Of a DNA stretch of 64,000 nucleotides, positions 1 to 12,400 are shown piece after piece (positions within the stretch are counted from its first letter, which is position 1; every line of letters begins with the position of its first letter). This DNA is from Microcebus murinus (Eukaryota > Chordata > Mammalia > Primates > Cheirogaleidae), in assembly GCF_040939455.1 (NCBI RefSeq), contig NC_134116.1:41617400-41681399 (forward strand), in the 5' to 3' direction. Made by a program: the position numbers and the translations under genes. A model generated the notes under the pieces. That model worked only from the letters and a program-made list of their open reading frames with translations. It was not told the DNA's origin and searched no databases.

Positions 1-184
1 CTGTCAACATACACTGCTGTTGCTCATTGGCAAAAAGCTCTGCTGCTTTTTGGATGGTTGACAAAGTGTCTATGGCATCAACACAGAATCTTTTAAGTAC
101 AAAATTAGATGTATATCATGCCATAGTGAAATGCTGCTTTGCTGATAATACTATCTATACATACTTTTACATTTATGATTTCTT
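1..184. other. Unassigned AT-rich sequence
   Basis: No open frame of note, RNA gene or recognisable repeat is visible in this opening stretch. Confidence 0.5.
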
Positions 185-1110
185 TTAAATTCAATTCAGC
201 ACATATTTATTGGGAGGCTTATACACAAGTGCTATGCTGAGTGCTGGGGATACAAGAATGAATAATGCATGGTTGCTGTACTTGAGAAAATCACAATATA
301 GTGGGTAATACAGGTGTAAAAACAAATAAATTACAATAAAATATGAAAATACTTTTAGAATGATAAGGAAATTTGCTGTGGGAACTCAGAGAAGAGAACA
401 CTTAAGTTCTAGCAAAGTTACAGAAGAGATGATATTTGACCTAGGATTTATGAAAAGTAGAGATTTTTTTTCCTATTCTAGACAGTAGGAAAAACAGTTG
501 CATAAGTCTTGAAACATGACAAATTTGAGAATACCACTGTATGTTAAAAGTCCAATAAAGCAGAAGCATGGAGGGAAAAGAACCTGGGTTAAGAGTAGAA
601 TGAAGGAAAGGAGAAATTATAGTGTTAGGACAAGACAACTGAGCGTACACTGTGAATGACTTTTTATGCCAAGCTAAAGAATTTGAATTTTATTCTGTAG
701 ACAATGGACAGCCAAGGTGGGTTTTAAAGTAGAGAAGTAACAGAGTCATTTTTTAAAAAACATTCATCATATTGAAGGGAAAAGAGATAGGCTGTGGCAG
801 GAGACTGCTGTAATAATTTTGAAATAATGATGAAAATAGACCTGGGATAAAATGACTTCAGTGACAATAAAAATAAAAGCCATATTTAAGGGACATTTCT
901 AAAGTGCAAAAAGTTTTGGTAAGTCATTAAATTTGAGTTAGTAAGAGAATGAGTGAGATCTAAGGGAGAATCAAAGCTTCTGTCTGGGAACATAAAAATG
1001 GATGGTGATCCTCTTGGTTAAGAGTGAAGATATTAGGCAGAATATGTTTTGGAAATTTGAGATGGAAGTCAGTTTTGCACATGCTCAAACTATAGCACTT
1101 GTAAGATATT
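185..1110 (+). repeat. Ancient interspersed repeat, family not assigned
   Basis: The stretch opens with the phrase 'agcacatatttattggg', then 'agtgctggggatacaag', and later carries 'gaattttattctgtagacaatgg' split over two landmarks (about 680-705) and 'agagaagtaacagagtca' (about 731-748). These occur in this order in a common old mammalian dispersed repeat whose consensus I recall but cannot name safely. It is heavily decayed, with no coding capacity; the 69-codon frame on the minus strand at 441-650 is a chance frame. Boundaries are approximate. Confidence 0.4.
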
Positions 1111-1829
1111 CATGCATGTCTGTTGCTTAGGCAGTTGTAAGTATAGGTATAGCATGGCTCTCAGGGGGGAAGGTGAGGCTAGGGAAGAGATTCACCTACA
1201 TGTAGAATCTCATGATGTAGTTCTATGATGTAGAATCTATGATGTAGTTCACATCATAGATATCAACAACATCCTGGGTCGAGTACCCCTTCGATGCCTC
1301 CCCATATATTCTCTTTCTCATCTGTCCCCATGATTGTCGGCTACTTGTTCCACCTAAACCACCACTGCACTCACCAGTGCTACATGGTCTTATACAGGCT
1401 CTGCACCTCATGCCCACACTTTGTAATTTTTCCCTTTTGCTCCAAGACATCCCTTTTGTTATTGTGGTCTAAGACAACAGGAGAGATCTGCTTGGTATCC
1501 TTGCATGCACAAAAAGTTAGCATAAGGATCTGAATGTACTGTGGAGTGAGCAGTGATCAATGAAAGTCAGGAGCCAGAAGATAAATTATTTTCACTTCCT
1601 TCTCAAAATGAACTTGTTAGTTCATACAGACTCTCAGAACAAAGTAATCCACCAATCCGTCAAAGGCACTTTGATAACCATGGGTGCCTCTTAGTTACAA
1701 ATCCCTCATCCCCTTTCTCCTTCCTTTTTTATTGCACTTTTCTTTTCCCTCATTCTTGCTTCCCTAGTATTATCCTTTTTAATAGAATAGTAACATTTAA
1801 GACTTTATCTAAGACAGTTCTTCCCGGAG
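1111..1829. other. Unassigned stretch with a short degenerate direct repeat
   Basis: No gene is recognised. At about 1207-1258 the motif 'atgatgtag' or close variants recur several times, followed by the inverted form 'cacatcata', so a small imperfect hairpin is possible. Frames of 75, 79 and 117 codons here (1223-1450 minus, 1294-1533 plus, 1553-1906 plus) overlap one another in part, lack any recognisable domain and are best treated as chance frames. Confidence 0.5.
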
Positions 1830-2410
1830 AAACAAGGTTGTATCACAGTGGGAAAGCTGTATCATACTGGGTCCAAGTGAGAATGGCAAAACATTCAGTA
1901 ATTTAAACAGGAAGAGTTAAATATAAAGAATTTTTAAATTATAATAAGGGCTTAAGTAATGAAGTATTGATGAGAGAGAAGTAAAGTAAACTGTAAAAAT
2001 ATAGGATGAAGTAAAGTAAACTGTAAAAATATAGGATAATAGATAAAAGGAGGGGCCACAACCCACGGGGCTAAGTTAGAGCACCCAAGTGGAAGTTCCC
2101 CAGGCTGAGAACAACCTCTTGTTGGAGAAGGTTCAGCCCTTGCTCACGGAATGGCAGAGAAGTCTGTGTTGCTGCACCAGTATAACTTCCCACAGGTGTT
2201 CTCTCTAGGGTTCTGGGGAAAGCTATCACAGGGATGTGGCCAGTGGCCTCTGCTGATGAAGCTTAACATCAGGCCATTTGGCAAAGGAAAACTATTTAAA
2301 GGGCTCAAATCCATTTTCACAGAGCAGACAAGAAGAGTGAAGGAGCTGAATGTCAAAATATCAATCCCTGGCACACAAATTATGACAAACACATTAGAAG
2401 AGTATTACTA
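1830..2410. repeat. Probable old dispersed repeat, family not assigned
   Basis: Phrases such as 'tctgctgatgaagc' (about 2248) and 'catttggcaaaggaaaac' (about 2274) recall a dispersed mammalian repeat that I have seen in many copies but cannot name. An 86-codon plus frame (2151-2411) and an 82-codon minus frame (2144-2392) lie on top of each other inside it; neither resembles a known protein. A search against a primate repeat library would settle the family. Confidence 0.3.
1978..2037. repeat. Perfect 30-bp tandem duplication
   Basis: The 30-bp unit starting 'gaagtaaagtaaactg' at 1978-2007 is followed immediately by an identical copy at 2008-2037. Two perfect copies inside an otherwise decayed stretch point to a recent local duplication, probably by replication slippage. 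Confidence 0.9.
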
Positions 2411-2700
2411 GTAAGAATATGAAATAATGCAGTCAAATGGATCATAATATTTTAAAAATGGATTGAGAAAAATGAGACAATGTGAAAGACAGATGGAAAA
2501 ATCGGAGAACCAAGCAGGGGGCGGATTTGAGAGCCAAGGATACACTACGGTTTCAAGAAAAAGTATGTAGTTAACAGTCTAATTACTTTGGAGAGGTGAA
2601 GAAGGATGAAGAGTTAACGAAAGCCTTTGAATGTGTAAATGTGTAGGTCATGAATGGTAGACATAAGTGATGTTTCAGTAAATGGTTGAAGGAAGAAGCC
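2411..2700. other. Unassigned stretch before L1 3' end
   Basis: No gene or named repeat is visible between the older repeat and the L1 fragment that follows. Confidence 0.5.
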
Positions 2701-3180
2701 AGACACTTGCACTTGAATGTTTACAGCAGCACAGTTCACAATTGCAAAGATGTGGAAACAACCCAAGTGCTCCTCGATACGAGAGTGGATTAATAAAATG
2801 TGGCATATATATAACATGGAGTACTACTCAGCCATAAAAAATAACATGGAACTAATACGTTTTATAACAACCTGTATGGAACTGGAGACCATTCTTCAAA
2901 ATGAAGTAACATAAGAATGAAAAAAAAAAAACAAACACTAAATGTACTCACTATTAAATTGCAACTAATCAAAAATCAACATTTATATGCACATGTGGAG
3001 GTAAAACTCAATAGAGATCAAGCAGGTTGGAGGGGGACAGAGGGGTTGGATAAAGTCACACTTAATGGGTACAGTGCACACTATCTGGATGATGGGCACA
3101 CTTATAACATTAACTCAAACTATAAAAAGCAATATATGTAACCAAAACATTTTACTCCCATAATATTCTAAAATATAAAA
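2701..3180 (+). mobile_element. L1 (LINE-1) 3' end, 5'-truncated
   Basis: This is the last part of L1 ORF2 followed by the 3' UTR, in plus orientation. Translated from 2717, it shows the ORF2 C-terminal landmarks AKMWKQPKCSS, EWINKMWHIYNMEYYSA and a 'MELE' block, ending at a stop at 2912-2914. The 3' UTR (about 2940-3160) has the 'actattaaattgcaact' and 'ggatgatgggcacactt' landmarks shared with the L1 copies at 36.6 and 9.1 kb, then an A-rich tail. Divergence from the younger copies (for example at 46.4 kb) suggests an older subfamily. It is a dead, 5'-truncated retrotransposon copy; it encodes no functional endonuclease or reverse transcriptase. Confidence 0.88.
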
Positions 3181-6100
3181 AGAAAATGAAAATGAAATAA
3201 AAAAATAAAAATTCAGGCATGAAAAAAGGAAGAAGCAAAAATAAAATGGAATAGGATTAATTAGATTTTGAGGAAGCAGACATATTCAAGAGATTTGGGG
3301 GCAAATGGAAAATGCAATTGTATGAATGATTGAAAATAAACAGTATTTTTGTTATATTTTAAAACTCAGTTCAAAATTAAAAGTTTATTTTTAATAAGAC
3401 TCAATTTTGATGCCTAGTTGAGACCTATTAAACCAAAATCTTTTGGGGAAAGACCAGTAATGTGCATATTCAACACATTTCACAGGTAATTATATTCCAT
3501 ATTAAAATTTAAGAACAACATACAACACAGGTTCTCCTGAATAGTTTTGGTCTGATCCTACCTACATAATAGTCTCAGCAGGAATGGCTACTCCAGCATC
3601 ATAGTTTGGTTGTCCACACTGCAGGTGATGTACAGTTGGCTATCCACTTCTCACCTTCCTTTAACTCAAGCCAGATTGTAAAGCAGTAACATGCACATTT
3701 GAAATAAAGATTTTACCTTATCAGAATTTATTTGATATTTTGTAAACTTACATAAAAATTCACCTGTAATTTTATATGAAGATGAAATCCACCTTAGAAT
3801 ATGATATTGAGGCTCAAAATAATATTTCTGAAGGATTTCATATTACCAGAAGGCTGCACATTGAAAACAAACGGTGGATTTTTAAAAGTTGTATTCAAAT
3901 CACTCACAAGTCTAATGCTTAACACTGCTGATATGTCAGTCATTTGCCAGAATGGTGTGCCATACGTACCGTTAAATGAACATTTTCATTTCCCAGAGGA
4001 GTGTTCTGCTGTCCATCCTTATAATATGGAACATTGTTCCCAGGCTATTTACATCAGCGCTGCTCCCTTACAATGGACCTGTTTCATTGGTTTACATAAA
4101 CTGAGGGATGCTTTTAAATAAACTAGGAAAGAACATATCAACATGCTGCTTGTTATTAATCAGAAATTGTGTGACAATGAGAAGATGCATCGGAATATAA
4201 GAGGAATATTATGGACACCAACTTTAATAATGTATAGTATACATTTAAACAGCCTTATTTGGAAAAGATCCATATTGACTATATGCATCAGAACGGTGAT
4301 TTACAGGGGTTTCTCTTGTGCATTATGATTATGTGACTAGAAGCAGGAAACAGTATTTGTAGTTTCAATCATCTAATGAGTTCTGGCCTAAAATTGTAGA
4401 TCTTTTAAAGTGTGCTTTTTGGAGGTATATTTACATGAATTTTTATAAGCTTTCATGGATAGTTTCTAAAACTACTTTGTTTTTCTTTTCATGCAAGGGT
4501 ATTGAGTAATTTTTGTGTAAATTATCTTCCTTTTTCTCACAAGAGATATCCCAAATAAATAACAAATCTGTAAATTGAAAGAAGTAGGTTTTTCCCATTC
4601 ATTCTCTATTACTGCTGTGCAGAAAATAATCTCATAGGCAAATCCAAATTACTCTAAGAAATGTTTTGAAATAAAAATTTCCGATGGAAAAAAAGGAAAA
4701 TATTTGCTTAGATCCCATCATCCCTGTGTGTATAGATTAACTATGAAGATACTAAGAAATTGGTTCCTTGTATATTTTTTTTTTTTAGTTCATCAAGTAT
4801 CAGACCACTAAATGAAATAAAAAATAGTCGCGGTTTGTATGTATGTATAGATACACCCAATGCAAACACAAACGCTGCTAGAGTGAGAGCTTTAACAAAT
4901 TCTCATTATTCGGATAGTTAAATAGCAAGCTAAATAGCAGCACCACCAGGCTGTAAATACAGGAGGCTGACAGAGGAGTGGTTATGACAGCTTTCACATT
5001 ATCTTATTGCAGAATCGAGGCAGTAGTCACAGCTGGCTCATATGTCAAAATGTGTCAGGACTTAAATGGTAAAACAGGAGTGCAACAGCAATTGGCTCTT
5101 CAATCAATAACACAATCAATATATTTCACAGATATTTTCCCATATCTAAATTACTCTGCAGAGATGAGGGACCCTGACTGAGTGTTTATAAATCAATAAA
5201 ACACACAGCTAAAGGACATCTGCTCCTGTTCTTTTACTTCAAGGTGCTGTTTGCCTTTTCTTTCCAACTCTCATCTTATTTAAGAATGTACTTTTGAGGA
5301 CAAACAGCCCTCTTGTGCACACAAATCAGCTTACTGCTGCATTTTGTGCACATGATGTTTTTTAATAATTTTGTGCTTGAGCATTCAACTAAGTGTAAGG
5401 ACAGCTTTTCTTAGCTTAGAATGCTTTGACTGTTAGAATTAATAAAGCACCTTTCAAATTTCAAGTAATATATGCTACATAAACTTCAAATAAATAATAT
5501 CAAAGTACAGCATCCAGACTTGCGAGTTGAAATAATAACCCAGGGCATTATTTTTTCCTTACATGGAACAATATTCTTGCTGAAAATTATATATTGTATT
5601 TGTGCAGATATGCCACAAATGAGAAAAATGCTGTCCTCTACAAATCTATCCCCTTCATAGAAAGATGATGGGGCAAAAAGAAATCTACAATTTAATGTAA
5701 AATTCTAATACTGACATATAATTTTATTTCCATCCGTATATCAGAATGAGGTGAAGTATGAACCATAGTTTAACAAAAGCTGTGGTATTCTGGGTTAATA
5801 CTGCCATACTCTATCACTAGCCTCTGTAACACAAAGTAATTCTGTTTCACACTGTCAGTGCTTCTTTAAGCCATATTGCGTTACAAGTGGAATGCAAATT
5901 AAAAACATCAATCCTTATAGTTTTCCTAAGCTTATGTTGCTGAGGAAACGTTTTCCAAGTAGCTTCCATTAAATCACAGGCATTGAGGCAACATGGTAAG
6001 TATATCACCTACTATGTGAATTTGGGACATAATTCAAATATGGGGAACCAAAATGGAAGAAGCTTCTCCTTATTCAAAGCTCATTTTTACCAATGCTCCT

Positions 6101-7767
6101 CTCCCTATAATTAAGATTGAGATGAAAAAATGAACTTATAACTAAGATGATATTTCTTATTTTAATGGCCAGCCAGAGTGACTGGTTTGCCCATCAAGAT
6201 GGCAATGTCTTATGAATATAGACAGAATTTCATTCCTTCTGCTAATGTTATCTTCTGACACATAATTATCTTCACACTAGTAATAAGCTAATTAGACAAA
6301 TGTAATTGCCTTAGTCAGGTTCCACACTTTCTTCTAGCCTCATCTCTCAGTAAGTCTGTCCTTATATTTTTGCCTCTTAGGTAAGTTGTATGTCACCCCA
6401 TTTCCTGAGTATTCCTTGCCCTGTCAGGATTTTATGCCTTACTTTAACCTGTTGGAAAAATTCTTCAACCTTTTGTGAATTTGTCATTGTTCCACTGGCA
6501 AATCCATGCCTATTGTGAAGCCTATCTCATTTTTCAACCAGAATCAGATGCTCTTTCTTCTAAATTTGTATATCATGTTTCTCATGATTCAGTGAGATTC
6601 TTAGTAAGCGCTGTTTTCATTTTTTAAATTCTTTATTAATGATTTCTTCCCTAAAAGTACATGGTAAAACTCTCCAATGTTTGAGACTTGTCTGGCTCAT
6701 TTTTTGATTTCCTGATTATAAATAAATATTGAATTACTTAATTTATTTTTCCTAAAGGTAAAATTTGTTTAAAGTATCTAAAACTGTTTACAGAAAATGA
6801 TAAAAACAGATATTAAGTGCCTAGAAAAAATTCAATCACAATTATTTCATTCCCACACAACAAATATTCATAAGCGCCTCCTTTGTGACAAGAAGTTCAA
6901 TAAAGTAGTGGAAAAAACAGAAATTTTGCCTTCATTTTGCTTATATTTTGGCAGTAATCAAAGAAATTGTGAAGAAAACAATAATAGAAATAATTTTTCG
7001 AGGATATTTCCAAAGATTTAAGGCAAATTTAAGACGTCCTCACAATATATTGTGACAGTTTTGTCATGAGTGTGTTTACTGTGATATTTGATACATAGTT
7101 ATAGTAGAAAAAACGATTCCTTGATCATCTGAAATGCAAACTTAACTGATATCTTGTTTTGTCAACCCTAACTTAAATCTATTTAGTAAATTAATAATAA
7201 ATTACTTTAATAAAATTAAGCTTTATCCATATACTATTAATGTAGACATTAAAATATTGTTTTAAGGATAGACAAAATAAAGTTAAAAGAAAGTAAAATA
7301 TTAAAATAGCACATATAGGATAACGTTAGTTTTTCACACAAGAAATATATTAACATACATAAATATGGGAAAAATTAAGAATGTGGGGAAATATGAGTAT
7401 ATTCATGAAATCCAAACAGTACACACCTTTACCCATTGGTAGCATATCAACTAATTTAGTTAAAACATAAATATAACATGCTGGGGCTATCCCATGTAAG
7501 GCCCAAATTGGAACCCCAAGTATTTTTTTTCCTTTGCCACCAGCCTAAGACAGTCAGCCTGCTTTTCTCTCCCTGGGAGCCACTCTCATGTCATTGAAGT
7601 TTTATTCCTGGAAGACTAGCCATAGAGCTTTCTCAGTAACTTCATCCTCACTCTCCTGAAAACATATATGCATGTGTATTTTAATGCATTTAACTGCTAT
7701 TCCAATAGTAAAATAGGTAACATGTTTTACATGAAAGTAATACAAGGCTTGGGAGATCTTAAAAATT
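3181..7767. other. 4.6 kb of unassigned AT-rich DNA
   Basis: No coding gene can be supported. Plus-strand frames at 3801-4121 (106 codons), 4143-4328, 4978-5181, 5472-5660 and 6797-7021 have no recognisable domain, no signal peptide and AT-driven composition (Lys, Asn, Ile, Phe rich). The interval 4900-5420 is comparatively complex in sequence and lacks repeat landmarks, so it could hold conserved non-coding sequence, but nothing within the window proves that. About 6840-6900 carries a phrase like 'acaaatattcataagcgcctc', which resembles the start of an old antisense repeat. Confidence 0.5.
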
Positions 7768-7938
7768 ACCATCTGGGGGATGGTCATGATGGAGACTCAG
7801 ACTTTTGGGGGGAGGGGGGAAATGGGCATTTATTGAAACCTTAAAATCTGTACCCCCATAATATGCCAAAATAAAAAAAAATAAAAAATAAATAAAAAAT
7901 AAATAAATAAAAAATAAAAAAAACAATTAAAAAAATTA
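7768..7938 (+). mobile_element. Very short L1 3' UTR insertion with A-rich tail
   Basis: About 105 bp (7769-7873) match almost letter for letter the final 105 bp of the L1 at 46389-46931: 'ggatggtcatgatggagact', a G-rich run, 'aaatgggcatttattg', 'tgtacccccataatatgcc'. An A-rich tail broken into AAATA-type units runs to about 7930. The target before the insert reads 'tctt' followed by 'aaaaatta' (7761-7768), a canonical L1 endonuclease TT/AAAA-type site, and 'aaaaatta' recurs at 7931-7938, consistent with a short target-site duplication although the A-rich context weakens that. This is an extremely 5'-truncated young L1. Confidence 0.85.
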
Positions 7939-9051
7939 TTAATAGTTATGGCTTACAAACCACTATTGGAGATGTGAAAATGGAAGTTCTTAGCTTTTAT
8001 CCCTCAGGATGAGCCTTGACTGGTCCTCCAAAAATGTTTCAGACCATATTTAAGAAAGTCCTTTTTCTGGTTACTTTTCTATGTAAGAACCTCTTAAGTA
8101 AAGCTAAAAGAGTATTCTTTTTGCCATTAGAGTTGTGCTCATCATCAAACATATCTATGATGGGTTACCTTAGGGTTTGGTTTAATAGAGAGCATGCAAA
8201 CAAACTTCTGACTATTATGATTTTTTATTTCTTGAATCTTTCATTATAGGCAGTAAATCTGCTTTTGAAAATTTGTTTTTAAAATACAACACATAATAAA
8301 CCATTTATATATGAATTCACTTTCCAATAAAATTGAAAATTACTTCTCACAGACAAGTTTGTGACCTTATGATGTACACAAGATTGAGTAATCATTGAGG
8401 AGCAATAATAGCAACGGCTAACCTTCACCAAGTGCTTCCAATATTCCAGACATTTATATTAAGTGCCTAGTACTTATATTAAATCAAATATAGCCACATT
8501 TTAGATGACTATTTCCACTGATAGGATCTATTTTTATATTTTGGCACACTGCTAAATATATACGTGCAAACATTGAGCCAAAACCAGCACTGAGAATTTG
8601 TGTTCAGGAATGAGGGTTCTGAAAATGCTGTCATGTCTTCCACTAAAATATAGGAAAGAAATACATTGAGGCAGAGTGTAAGCTTGACAGGTAGGCAGAA
8701 GTTTTTGCTGGGCTTCAGGAAATAATGTACAGAAGAAACTTTTCCACAGGCATTTGAGATGGCACACAGAAATGCCATTTATAAAACTATCCATAAATCT
8801 TATTTTCCATGAAATTCCCCACAAATGTTCAAATGATCAGCTTCCAAATTCCTCCCTCCTCTCATTGTTTGCTTACTTACTGTGGCATCAAATATCCTTA
8901 AAGCTGATGAGGTAAACCTAAAGATAGGTATGAAATAGATCTAGAATGAAAACTCATGCTCTCAGATCAGCTGCTGAGCAACTTATGCATGGACAAACTT
9001 TCAATTGATCTTTAAGAAACCAGGCAGAGTGGCAAGACTTGGATTGCTCTT
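7939..9051. other. Unassigned stretch, possible MIR remnant
   Basis: No gene is recognised. At about 8424-8520 the order 'caccaagtgcttccaatattccaga', 'taagtgcctagtactta' and 'actatttccactg' resembles the start of an antisense MIR, but it is too decayed to call firmly. The overlapping 89- and 90-codon minus frames at 8509-8824 are two frames over the same bases and have no recognisable product. Confidence 0.45.
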
Positions 9052-9803
9052 AAAGATGTCAGTAAAAGTATGTCCTTTGCCCACTTTTTGATAGAGTTGT
9101 TTGATTTTTTCTTGCTGATTTTATGAGTTCTATATAGATTCTAATTATCAGCCCTTTATCAAATGTGTAACATGCGAATATGCATCTCTGTGGAAAGTAA
9201 TATGGGATACCTCAAAAAGCTAGAAGGAGAACTACCATTTGATCCAGCAATCCCATTACTGGGCATCTACCCAAATGAAAAAAAGTCATTCTATAAAAAA
9301 CACATCTGGACTAGAACACTTATAGCTGCACAATTCACAATTGCAAAGATGTGAAAACAACCCAAGTGCCCATCAATACATGAGTGGATTAATACAATGT
9401 GGTATATGTATACCATGGAGTTCTATTCAGCCACAAAAAACAATGGTTATCTAGCACCTCTTGTATTATCTTGGATAGAGCTGGAGCCCATTCTACTAAG
9501 TGAAGTGTCACAAGAATGGAAAAGCAAACACCACATGTACTCACCCTCAAATTGGTATTAACTGATCAACACTTATGTGCACATATAGTAGTAACATTCA
9601 TCGAGTATTGGGCAGGTGGGAGAGGGGAAGGAGAATAGGTATATTCATATGTAATGGGAGTGGTGCGCACCATCTAGGGGATGGACACGCTTGAAGCTGA
9701 CTCGGGTTGGGCAAAGGCAACCCTAAACAATTGTACCCTAATTGTAACCTAAACAATTGTACCCCTGTAATATGCCGAAGTAAAAAAAAAAGACATCAAC
9801 AAA
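9052..9803 (+). mobile_element. L1 3' end with 5' inversion (twin priming)
   Basis: From about 9068 to 9167 the plus strand reads as antisense L1 ORF2: 'tgtcctttgcccactttttg', 'gttgtttgattttttcttg', 'agttctatatagattct'. From about 9185 it switches to sense ORF2, starting 'atgggatacctcaaaaagct', with the translation LEGELPFDPAIPLLGIYPNE. The sense frame stops at 9352-9354, where TGA replaces the tryptophan codon of the conserved KMWKQPKCP block; beyond it the frame continues recognisably to the normal C-terminus. The 3' UTR (about 9560-9780) ends with a 'ccctgtaatatgccgaag' landmark and a poly(A). Flanks 9052-9066 and 9789-9803 match at 11 of 15 positions, all four differences being transitions, so they look like a decayed target-site duplication. 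Confidence 0.85.
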
Positions 9804-10329
9804 TGAGAATATCTATATCAAGTTTTTAAAAAGAATACTGAAGATTCAATTTGTAAGCTCATTATCAAAAAATTCAGTACAAAGTGAAGCAGTTCAGAGA
9901 GTTCAAAAATATTAATTGATAATGATAAAGAAGAAACATGATTAACTAAGGGTGGATTCAATTTGATTAAAAGGCAATGAATACATGAAAGTTATAAGTA
10001 GCAACAAAGAACTGTTTTGTTGACAGTCATGGAAATAAGCATTGACCCACATGCTCAGTGCCTAAAATAAATTTGGTGCACTTTGTTCACATTTCCTGTC
10101 AGTTTGGGTTTTATAACAAGTTACATTTTGTTGGAACTCTGAGAATACTTGTTGCAGGAAGGAGGTTGTCTTGTTTTAACCTGCTGATTATTAGAACACT
10201 AAAAGAGTATGGTTGAATGGAAAGCTGAAGCAATGGCATTTGTAATTTAATTTGGGTCATTGAACATTTGAGGGACCAAATATAACTTTCATGGTCTAAT
10301 AATTAATGAAAACTCTTTGAAAAGCTTGT
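9804..10329. other. Unassigned stretch
   Basis: No gene, RNA or repeat landmark is visible between the L1 tail and the next, older L1. Confidence 0.45.
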
Positions 10330-12400
10330 TCAACATTCTACTTGATACACGCGGAAACATACATCATTTTAAATATTCTAATTATGTAATATGTCAAATA
10401 TGTAAAGGTACAGAGGCATCTATATACCCACCATATACATTAACAATGTGTCATATTTGTTTCAGAATTTAGGTTTTAAAGAAATAAATATTAGAGATGT
10501 ACTTTACATTTAATTCCCCATTAACCACTCTTAAGAGAAAACATCTTGAAAAAAATATGCATTTTCTCTTTACTATTACTAAAGCATTGCTATATAATTA
10601 TATATACTTATAAAACATCAATTTTTATATCTTTAATTTGTATAAATCATATCTTACTATATAACTTGCAGATATTTGTTTTCCTCACATAGAACATATT
10701 ATAGATTCATCATATTGATTTTTGTAGAACTAGTGTCTTAAATTTCCTGCTTAATATTCCTATGATTGTACTGCAATTTATTCATCCATTCTGCCTTTGA
10801 GTGACATTTTAAATTGTTTAAGTTTTTGCTTAAAAATGCTACAATTCACTCCATTGCTCAGGTCTGCTTGTACACATGTTAGTGTTCTCTAGGACATATG
10901 ACTCATAATAGATTTGCTAAATTTATGTGCATTTCAATACTAGATATTGCTAAAATGTCTTATTATAAACTGACATATACTGCTTAAAAAATCAATTTAT
11001 CTATTAATACATGTTCTAAAAAAGTTCTTTCTTTTTAAGCTTCTTCTATATACTTTATGTCTTCACTCTATCAGGAAGTTGTAATTATGTGTGGTTTCTT
11101 TTAAGAGTATTATTTAATATGCTTTTCTTATATATAAATTGCCAATTTTCTGATTCCAGTTTATTGAATACAGTTCTTTCCTTTTGGCATGTAACAACTA
11201 TACATGTATAAACAACTCTCTGTATAAATAAATACCTATATAGATAGATAGATATAGATATTCCAAATTTTTCTATTATTTTATTTCTCCTTTTATCAAT
11301 ATCTTCTCCTTCAAATTATTGTAGTTTTATAATTTGTAAGGACAGCCAATAGACAGATCTCTGGTACTATTATTACTACTTCTTACTCTCCTCCTCTGCT
11401 TCTTTCTCCTTTATATTATTTTTTCTCTTTCTTCTTTCTCTTTTTATTTCTTCCTCCTTCATTTATTCCTTCCTACACCTTTTTCTTCCTTCCTTTCTTC
11501 CCATTCCTTCTTCACTACCTCCTCCTTGTCTCTCCTTCCTCAAAATTACCTTGACCATTGTTGGTACTGTATTCATCTATATAAATTTGGAAATTGGCTT
11601 ACATGTTTTAAATCTTCTTGATATATTCTTGACAATAAATTGGGAAAACTTTATTTATTTTTTAAGCAAATTTCCCTATTTAAGAATATAAAATATTTCT
11701 ATAGTTAATAATATTTTCATGTTTTTAAAAATCCATATTTTTTCTTTTTTTTCTTGAATATATATCATTGGATTTATCTCAAAAATATTTTCCAAGCATT
11801 TTTCTTTTTTGGATATTGCAATTCAGATATTTTTAATTACATATTTAAGGTTTTTTTTTTTAGCAATGTATAACATTACTAGTTTTATATATTGAGCTTT
11901 TGCAGAATTTTATTTGAATTTTTACTAGCTCTAGCACATTGTCTAAAGGGCTTTTGGATAGTTTCCCTGGAAATAATATGAGAAATTAATAATGAAAAAT
12001 TTTTACCTTTTTTCTAATCCCTATATGTCACATTTTTCTTGCTTATTGCATTGCTTAGGACTTTATATAAAATGTTGTCTTATAAATGGTAATAGTAGAC
12101 ATCTGTCCTGATTTCAGAGAAATTAACTCTAAAGTTTCACCATTATAAATGGCATTTACTTTACAGTTTCATAGGTACTATTTTCTGGTTACAGAGATTT
12201 TGCTTTGATTACCAGTTTGTATGTGTGTGTATATATACACACATATATACATATACATAAGTCTTTAAATTTTTAAAATACTTTTGCTATTTGATATATT
12301 TTTCTTCAATCATTAATTTGATAAAAATTGATAAATAATATATTTATGATATAAAATACAATTTTTACATTTTTCAATTAAAAATATAGTGTTGGAATTC
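10330..12400 (-). mobile_element. Old antisense L1 (L1M-type), about 2 kb
   Basis: Reading left to right this is a strongly decayed L1 in reverse orientation, 3' UTR first and then the C-terminal half of ORF2. Landmarks: 'catctatatacccacc' (about 10418), 'ttattcatccattctgcct' (about 10779), 'ttgtacacatgttagtgttc' (about 10869), and further in 'ctgtcctgatttcagag' (about 12104) followed by 'agtttcaccattataaatgg' (about 12133), an order typical of antisense ORF2. A T/C-rich stretch at 11380-11545 and TA/TG runs at 12222-12260 interrupt it. No open frame remains. Confidence 0.6.
11380..11545. repeat. T/C-rich low-complexity tract
   Basis: An imperfect pyrimidine run made of TTCTCC, CTTCC and TTTC units on the plus strand lies within the old L1. 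It is low complexity and not coding. Confidence 0.75.

Noticed and set aside
1553..1906. 117-codon plus frame starting MINESQEPEDKLF
   Set aside because: No recognisable domain or signal, no supporting context, partly overlapping repeat-like sequence; a chance frame is the simpler reading.
3801..4121. 106-codon plus frame
   Set aside because: No known family; no second exon-like signals or splice context that I can tie to it. Kept only as unassigned sequence.
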